DNA from: Paenibacillus sp. Root444D2
GTDB lineage: Bacteria > Bacillota > Bacilli > Paenibacillales > NBRC-103111
Assembly (NCBI RefSeq): GCF_001426375.1
Contig: NZ_LMEO01000034.1
Span: 206,284-270,283, forward strand
DNA length: 64,000 nt
Direction of reading: 5' to 3'
Part shown: piece by piece, positions 58,041 through 64,000 of the stretch
Numbering within the stretch: position 1 is the stretch's first letter
Layout of the letters: each line of letters starts with the position of its first letter
The notes under the pieces: generated by a model
Databases searched by the model: none
What the model saw: the letters and a program-made list of their open reading frames with translations, nothing else
Told to the model about the DNA's origin: nothing
Made by a program: the position numbers and the translations under genes

Positions 58041-61000
58041 ATGAAGTACTTACTGCGAAGTATTGAGATACGTATAGCATTATGCGTAATTCTGCTGATG
58101 ACCGTTGTTTCACCAATGTTTGAAATGAAATCGCTTTCAGTTGAACCGGTAGTCACACAAATCTTTTATGACAGCTTTGAATACGGTAACGGCGTTGCTG
58201 TCCCGACATCATCGCCATCCAAGTGGGCGCAAGAGGGTCTGAACGGAAGTCTGGTGAAGACGACAACCAGCGGCATGCATACAGGTACCTATGGGATAAA
58301 AGTAGATGCTACCGATTCGCTAAGCCTGCAGCTTAGTACGCTCGGATACCAAAATATTCAGTTGAGCTACTGGTACAAAGCAAGTGTCACAGCAGGCAGC
58401 GTAAAAGTGGAGTATTCCGCAAACGAAGGTTCCGATTGGTTTGCTTTGGATCCCATTAATAAAACGCAGGGCTCTTTCGCACAAAGAACGTACACCATTA
58501 CGGCAGCAACGTACACACCTATTGATAATCTTCCGGATGTTAGAGTGAGATTCAGCGTGGACTCAGCACTAACAGGCAACATCTATATCGATGATGTGGT
58601 AGTTAGTGGCACAGCTATTTCCAGTACACCGGAAGCACCTTCAACCCCACAGCCCGAAGGACCAGAAATCGAATTTTTCTCCGACAATTTCGATGATCCT
58701 GATAATTACGGTTCAGAGGGCAGTGTATCCATACCGTCCCCTTGGTTACAGGAAGGCGCTGGGGGAAGCGCCGCCAAAACATCAACTTCAACAAGTGCTC
58801 CATCGCTACCCAATTTTGTCAAAATTGATTCTAACGATGCACTAGCTTTACCGCTCAATACGACTGGATATGGAAACATTAAGCTGAGCTATTTTACAAG
58901 AGCATCCTCTTATATTAGCGGAAGTATGGTCGTGGAGTGGTCGGGGAACGGAGGAAGCAGTTGGACGACTTTAGAAGAATTCAAGCTAGCACAAGGCACT
59001 GCTGAGCAAAAAAACAGCGAATCCAACAAACTGAAAACGTGGACATTAGGAGCGGATGCCAACAACAACGCTAACCTTAAGATAAGATTCAGAGTGGGAG
59101 ATCCCATGCAGGCGAATATGTACATGGACAGTGTGTCAATGACAGGGCAAGCTATTCCGGGAATCCCGCCTGCTGTTACACCAGTGCCCACACCTCCGCC
59201 ATCCACGGACCCGGTACCTTTTCCAGTACCAGATGGTGTTACTTTGTATGAAGATGTTGAAATAGGAACAGCGGGCAACCGCCCCCTATATACGTCGATT
59301 GCAGTGCCCGAAACTTCGCCTGCTGCTCCATTGCCTGTCGTAGTTTATATTCATGGTGGAGGCTGGAATCACGGGGACAGGAAACAAGCGCTAGCTAACA
59401 TATGCGGATATGTGACCAAGAGAGGATATATCGGCGTTTCGCTAGACTACCGCCTCACTCCTGAAGCGCCTTATCCGGCCCAAATTCAGGATGTGAAACT
59501 GGCCATTCGTTATTTGCGAGCACATGCCGCTGAGTACCATATTGATCCTGACCGTATCGGTGTATGGGGCTCTTCAGCGGGAGGCCATCTTGCTTCGCTG
59601 CTCGGTACTTCAGGGGATCTCTTAACGAGTGATCAGGTGGTTCTCGATAATGGAAATACGGTAAATGTGCCAGATCTGGAAGGCTCAGGAGGCTGGCAGG
59701 AATATTCAGATAAAGTGCAAGCAGTGGCTGACTGGTTTGGGCCTGCTGATTTCACAACTGCTTTTGCGAATAACTATAGCTCAGTAACGGCGCTTCTAGG
59801 CGGGAACAAAGCCTTCACTGTGCCAGATCAAGCGAGACTTGCGATGCCCGGTACGTATGCATCTCCGGATGATCCGCCATTCTGGATCCGGCACGGGGAC
59901 GCGGATTCTACGATTCCCTATACAGATAGCGTTACATTTGCCAATCAACTAACAGCCGCGGGTGTTCCTGTTGTTGACTTCAAAGTTGTCCCTGGGCAGG
60001 GCCACGGGTTCACAGGAACAGCATCAGAAACAGCCAATGCGGAAGCATGGGCATTCATGGATCAGTATGTTAAGAACAGGACCGTGACAGATCACATTTT
60101 ATACAAAGACGGCCATGCACCCAGCAATCCAACAAATCCTAATCCTCCTGCTCCGACTGGACCGAATGTTTCAGCTGTTTTGGATCCTTCCATTTTCACA
60201 ATGGAGGTTAACGGGTCAAAGGAATTGACTGTATCGCTTACGCCGAATGATACCGTAACACAAACGGTGACATGGATAACGTATGACAGTAGTGTTGCAA
60301 CCGTATCCTCGTCAGGCTTGACAAGCGCATTGGTGTCAGCTGTAGGTCCGGGTACAACGAAAATACGGGCAAACGTGACAACCTCCGTCAATCAGCAGGT
60401 ATATACGGATAGTGAAATAACAGTGGTACCACAGCGACCTTCTGGACCTGGAACGGTGGTTGAAAATGAAATAGGCAGTCCACTACCAACGGATGATGCA
60501 CTCATTGACAGCAGCAAAGCAGGTATGAATTTTAATTCAGCCACGGGCACAAGCGCCGGACTATTTAGTGTTTCCTCAGGAAGCACAAATAAAAAATACG
60601 TTTATTTTAAATATGATTTGTCCGGCTTGAGCGATCCTGATTACAAATATATATTTCAAGTGGCCGGGAAAAGAGGCAGCTCCAACACCAATGTGGAGCT
60701 TTCACTTTATGGGATCGAGAATACGGAATGGATGGAAACAGGTCTAACATGGGGCAACTCGCCGGTCAATAATCTGGCTGATGCCGCTTTTATTGGCAAA
60801 TTCACGGTGTCGACCGATAAAGGATCCAGCCCGGAATTGTACAGTGTGGATGTATCCGATTATGTCAGAAGCCATTTGACCCAAGGCAAGGTTGCCTTTG
60901 TAGTGGGAGATGCGGAAAACACGGGTATTTCCTTAAACCTCTATTCGAAGGAAGCTAACGGTACGAGTAATCCAAGACCTCGATTAGTTGTTAAGGAGAT

Positions 61001-64000
61001 CGTCGATATCTCGAACGATAACACACCGCCCTCATGGCTGAGCGCCAGTCATTTAGCAGTGTCTAACCTTGGGACTGATTTCATCAACTTGTATTGGCCA
61101 GCTGCAGTAGATAATATGAAAGTTATTGAATATCGGATTTACCAAAATAATACACTGCTGGCAGCGGTAAATGGAAGCACTTCTTATAACGCTGTTGGGT
61201 TGAGTCCAGGAGCAGTGTATACGTTCAAAGTTGAAGCAGTAGACGCAGCAGGGAATATCAGTACGTCTCCGCTGACTTTTAGCAGAGCAACGCTTTCGGC
61301 ACCGCTGACACCCCTACCGGTTATCGGTGTAACCGCGAGCGGAAGCGATGGAAACATTGAGATTAACACGATGGACAGCAATTCGTACACACGTTGGTCT
61401 TCATCGGGTGATGGGCAATGGATTATGTACGACTTGGACGACATCAAACGCGTCGGATATGTTGGTATTGGATTTTATAAGGGGGATGTGCGATCAACGA
61501 ATTTCGAAATCGAGACCTCTGAAGACGGAACAACTTGGACACAGCGATTCAGCGGCTCCAGTAAGGGCACTACTACGACTATGCAAGCCTTTGATATTCC
61601 TGATACGGATGCCAGATACGTGCGAATTACAGGCCATGGCAATTCGGATGGCAGCACATTCACAAGCATAACGGACGTTCATGTGTATCCTCCATTCGCT
61701 AACGGGGATACGCCGGTTGCCCATATTCCTTATGTGGTACCCGGACCGCCGCCGGGGGCTGTGCCCTTTACCGAGCCGGGGATGACAAATGCGGATGGCA
61801 CGAACCATCCTATTCATATGCCCCATGTAACATCAGGCAGGGTTATAAATGTGTTGGATTATGGTGCGGGTCCTGCAGACAACGCTGCTGACGACCGTTC
61901 TGCCATTCAGGCGGCTATCAACGCAGCTGTTGAAGGTGACGAAGTCTATCTGCCGAATGGAACGTACAATTTGAATGCAGCTCCTGACGGAACTACAAAT
62001 CTATTATTGAAAACGGGGGTCAACCTCCGTGGTGAAAGTGAATCCAGTACAGTGTTGAAAACGGCTCTTAACAAAGTTAAAAACAGCACGGTATTAAAAG
62101 CAGCCAATCAGCATGAGCTGGTTATTTCCAATCTAACACTAACCTCCACTTGGGCGGGCGCTTATACAACAGATCATACGGTAAACAATCCGGCAAATGG
62201 CGGACCGGACAGCATGATCGCTATTTCGAACTATGGCGAATATCCTTCCTACAACATCACCATAGATCACGTAAAGGTTGAAAAATTTACTCGTATGGGA
62301 ATTCGCATTGATAACAGTCATGATGTCGTTGTAAGAAACAGCACCTTCCGCAATGCCACTGATGTAGGGCCAGGCGGGTCAGGGTATGGAGTCGCAATCC
62401 AAGGTATGGCGAAGGTAAATCGGCTAGGGTATGACAATGATACAAAATGGAACTTGGTGGAAAATTCGTCTTTTGAGGGGCCTTACTTAAGACATGGAGC
62501 GCTCGTTCAATTTGTCGCGCATAACAACACCATACGCAACAATCAGTTTACTAGGACCAAGCTGGATGCGATTGATCTTCATGGAGAACTGGAATATTTA
62601 AATGACATATACGGAAATTTGATTACCGATATTATCACGGGTGGAGCTGTTGGTCTTGGTAATACAGGGGGTACAGCGCCAAGTAATCATAGTAAGTCCG
62701 GTCCCAAAAACCATATCCATGACAATATCATCCGAAATTCTCGAGAAGGTATTGTGATTACGATGGGTACACCGGATACGATCATTGCGAACAATATCAT
62801 TGAAAACACGACGAATATAGATGGGGCTTCAGGTATTAATGTCTTGAACGGGCCAGGAACGATGATTAGAAATAACATAATTCGCAATAATACGGCGCCC
62901 AATTATTGGGCTATCCTCTTAGAGCATGACAAAGGGGATGAAAAAGCGAACTATATCGGTGAAGGCGATCCGCTGAACGTGCAGATTTTGAATAATACGA
63001 TTACTGGGAACGCAAATGGCATTCATCTTCAAGCGGGGACTAATATTGTGCTCAGAGGAAATATACTAGAAAACAGCGGTACGAACTACCTGAAAGCTCC
63101 AAGTGTGACGGCTGTGGAGGAAGATGAACCGCCAATTAAAGAAGAACCTTCCTCCGACGCTGACCCAAGCGATCAGAACCTGGGGAGAACCTCCTCTTCC
63201 GAGCCGCCAACCGGCAGCCACGCTGATATAGGAGTTACGGAAATAAAAACCGTTGGTGATAAACGGATAGCGTTTACAAGTGTAAATGAAAAACAGATTG
63301 ATAATGCATTGCAAAACACAGACTCAAGTTTGCTTGCCATCACGGTTGATAGCGGTGAAGTCGAACAGGTAAATGTAAAGCTGAACAGTAAATCACTGCA
63401 AAAAATTATCGCCATCAAATCGATTCAGACGATTTCTGTTAATACCAAGCTGGGAACGTATCTGCTGCCGAGTGATCAAATTAACATCATCCAGTGGGCT
63501 GCACAATTGAACACGAATCTGGAGAACATGCAGCTTGAGATCATCATCAGCGGGAATGATAGCGCTGAGCAGCACGCTGAATCATCCGGATTAAAGGTAC
63601 TTGGTGTCATCGATTTTACAGTACAAGTGTCTGGGTTGGATGGGAAAATGATAAATATCGATTCATATACCCAATATGTAGCTAGGGTAATCAAAACGGA
63701 AATCCCAGTACAAGATGGGAATCTGGCTGCTGTCCGCGTTTCGACTGATCGCAATGGCAAAGTTAGCTACGAGCCGGTACCTTTTTCTGTAAAGGGCAAT
63801 GAAGTGATGATTTACAGTAGAACGAACAGTACTTACATGCTGATAGACCATCATCTTTCATTCAAGGATACCCAGAGGCATTGGGCCAAGGATGACATTG
63901 AGAAAATGGCCAATAGACGAATTGTTCAAGGAGTGTCTTCGGAGGAATTTCATCCGGATGTACCTGTTACACGTGCTGAATTCGCTGTGCTCCTTACCCG
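58041..64000 (+). CDS. Giant S-layer-anchored esterase / pectate-lyase-like multidomain exoenzyme (3' end outside window)
   Basis: One frame stays open from ATG 58041 (GAGGGTG upstream) to the right edge, at least 1,986 codons. Order: signal peptide (1-35); two related beta-sandwich repeats (about 41-192 and 210-372, both ending in YID/YMDS-V-G-AI); alpha/beta hydrolase (about 397-690) with HGGGW (438), nucleophile GSSAGG (Ser near 515), Asp in RHGDAD (near 620) and His in GQGHGF (655); Ig-like BIG2 domain (705-797); DNRLRE/CBM96-like module (811-990); FN3 (994-1085); F5/8C discoidin (1094-1219); pectate-lyase-3-like right-handed beta-helix (1269-1684, VLDYGAGPADNAADDRSAIQAAINAA); Asp/Glu-rich linker and unassigned domain; first SLH repeat from about 1940 (FKDTQRHWAKDDIEKMANRRIV). 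It probably deacylates and cleaves pectin at the cell wall. Catalytic specificity is inferred. Confidence 0.88.
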   Translation, partial: MKYLLRSIEIRIALCVILLMTVVSPMFEMKSLSVEPVVTQIFYDSFEYGNGVAVPTSSPSKWAQEGLNGSLVKTTTSGMHTGTYGIKVDATDSLSLQLSTLGYQNIQLSYWYKASVTAGSVKVEYSANEGSDWFALDPINKTQGSFAQRTYTITAATYTPIDNLPDVRVRFSVDSALTGNIYIDDVVVSGTAISSTPEAPSTPQPEGPEIEFFSDNFDDPDNYGSEGSVSIPSPWLQEGAGGSAAKTSTSTSAPSLPNFVKIDSNDALALPLNTTGYGNIKLSYFTRASSYISGSMVVEWSGNGGSSWTTLEEFKLAQGTAEQKNSESNKLKTWTLGADANNNANLKIRFRVGDPMQANMYMDSVSMTGQAIPGIPPAVTPVPTPPPSTDPVPFPVPDGVTLYEDVEIGTAGNRPLYTSIAVPETSPAAPLPVVVYIHGGGWNHGDRKQALANICGYVTKRGYIGVSLDYRLTPEAPYPAQIQDVKLAIRYLRAHAAEYHIDPDRIGVWGSSAGGHLASLLGTSGDLLTSDQVVLDNGNTVNVPDLEGSGGWQEYSDKVQAVADWFGPADFTTAFANNYSSVTALLGGNKAFTVPDQARLAMPGTYASPDDPPFWIRHGDADSTIPYTDSVTFANQLTAAGVPVVDFKVVPGQGHGFTGTASETANAEAWAFMDQYVKNRTVTDHILYKDGHAPSNPTNPNPPAPTGPNVSAVLDPSIFTMEVNGSKELTVSLTPNDTVTQTVTWITYDSSVATVSSSGLTSALVSAVGPGTTKIRANVTTSVNQQVYTDSEITVVPQRPSGPGTVVENEIGSPLPTDDALIDSSKAGMNFNSATGTSAGLFSVSSGSTNKKYVYFKYDLSGLSDPDYKYIFQVAGKRGSSNTNVELSLYGIENTEWMETGLTWGNSPVNNLADAAFIGKFTVSTDKGSSPELYSVDVSDYVRSHLTQGKVAFVVGDAENTGISLNLYSKEANGTSNPRPRLVVKEIVDISNDNTPPSWLSASHLAVSNLGTDFINLYWPAAVDNMKVIEYRIYQNNTLLAAVNGSTSYNAVGLSPGAVYTFKVEAVDAAGNISTSPLTFSRATLSAPLTPLPVIGVTASGSDGNIEINTMDSNSYTRWSSSGDGQWIMYDLDDIKRVGYVGIGFYKGDVRSTNFEIETSEDGTTWTQRFSGSSKGTTTTMQAFDIPDTDARYVRITGHGNSDGSTFTSITDVHVYPPFANGDTPVAHIPYVVPGPPPGAVPFTEPGMTNADGTNHPIHMPHVTSGRVINVLDYGAGPADNAADDRSAIQAAINAAVEGDEVYLPNGTYNLNAAPDGTTNLLLKTGVNLRGESESSTVLKTALNKVKNSTVLKAANQHELVISNLTLTSTWAGAYTTDHTVNNPANGGPDSMIAISNYGEYPSYNITIDHVKVEKFTRMGIRIDNSHDVVVRNSTFRNATDVGPGGSGYGVAIQGMAKVNRLGYDNDTKWNLVENSSFEGPYLRHGALVQFVAHNNTIRNNQFTRTKLDAIDLHGELEYLNDIYGNLITDIITGGAVGLGNTGGTAPSNHSKSGPKNHIHDNIIRNSREGIVITMGTPDTIIANNIIENTTNIDGASGINVLNGPGTMIRNNIIRNNTAPNYWAILLEHDKGDEKANYIGEGDPLNVQILNNTITGNANGIHLQAGTNIVLRGNILENSGTNYLKAPSVTAVEEDEPPIKEEPSSDADPSDQNLGRTSSSEPPTGSHADIGVTEIKTVGDKRIAFTSVNEKQIDNALQNTDSSLLAITVDSGEVEQVNVKLNSKSLQKIIAIKSIQTISVNTKLGTYLLPSDQINIIQWAAQLNTNLENMQLEIIISGNDSAEQHAESSGLKVLGVIDFTVQVSGLDGKMINIDSYTQYVARVIKTEIPVQDGNLAAVRVSTDRNGKVSYEPVPFSVKGNEVMIYSRTNSTYMLIDHHLSFKDTQRHWAKDDIEKMANRRIVQGVSSEEFHPDVPVTRAEFAVLLT

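Overview
The window looks like chromosome of a spore-forming Paenibacillaceae bacterium (Paenibacillus or a close relative). The evidence is Bacillota-type gene order (pheST behind a tRNA-Phe T-box, zapA-cvpA near mutS2, a pspA operon with a sigma-W-like promoter), strong AGGAGG ribosome-binding sites, Spo0E-like and CotF-like sporulation proteins, an SLH-anchored giant exoenzyme and secreted glycoside hydrolases with lectin modules. No rRNA, tRNA, CRISPR or prophage was seen.

Layout. 1-2.7 kb: a GH76 mannanase cut by the left edge, and a GH27 alpha-galactosidase gene broken by an internal deletion. 2.9-7.1 kb (minus strand): glutaminase, aldo/keto reductase, and an EmrB-type exporter with its MarR regulator. 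7.2-13.4 kb: T-box, pheS, pheT, a ZapA protein extended by a very long Gln-rich coiled coil, and cvpA. 13.4-16.0 kb: a composite hexamer/minisatellite tract, a frameshifted and truncated transposase-like gene, a CuA-type cupredoxin lipoprotein and a YvlD-like membrane protein, all lying between cvpA and mutS2 where B. subtilis has polX. 16.3-22 kb: mutS2 and a pspA envelope-stress operon. 22-26.3 kb: cysK, a small GNAT-like protein, an Lrp regulator/aminotransferase pair, Spo0E-like protein, a lipoprotein. 26.3-36.8 kb: a B12 regulon behind a cobalamin riboswitch (btuFCD, cobT, cobU, cbiB, cobS, cobD, cobQ, pduO), which carries uptake and late assembly but no corrin-ring genes. 36.8-43.1 kb: pseudouridine synthase, ArsC/Spx-fold protein, site-2 protease, aminotransferase, and a two-gene DGQHR (DndB-like) operon without other dnd genes. 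44-50 kb: two CotF-like coat proteins, a small protein, a double GT-C glycosyltransferase fusion, an SsuE-like FMN reductase behind an attenuator-like leader, and a 5'-3' exonuclease. 50-64 kb: a sugar/pectin locus with aldo/keto reductase, AraC regulator, tagaturonate epimerase UxaE, a GntR/solute-binding chimera, an SGNH esterase, a solute-binding lipoprotein, and an S-layer-anchored protein of more than 1,986 residues joining an esterase, several binding modules and a pectate-lyase-like beta-helix. It runs off the right edge.

The most unusual signal is a dispersed intergenic repeat family present at least four times (about 2.73, 33.25, 43.16 and 43.45 kb). Each copy has four 17-bp palindromes, GTTGTA-N5-TACAAC, whose centres are 51/52, 62 and 51/52 bp apart. 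These steps are close to 5, 6 and 5 helical turns, so all four sites would face the same side of the DNA. The copies at 33.25 and 43.45 kb are homologous beyond the palindromes, in opposite orientation. Two copies directly follow the DGQHR gene pair. I do not recognise this element; it may be a protein-binding array or a non-autonomous repeat.
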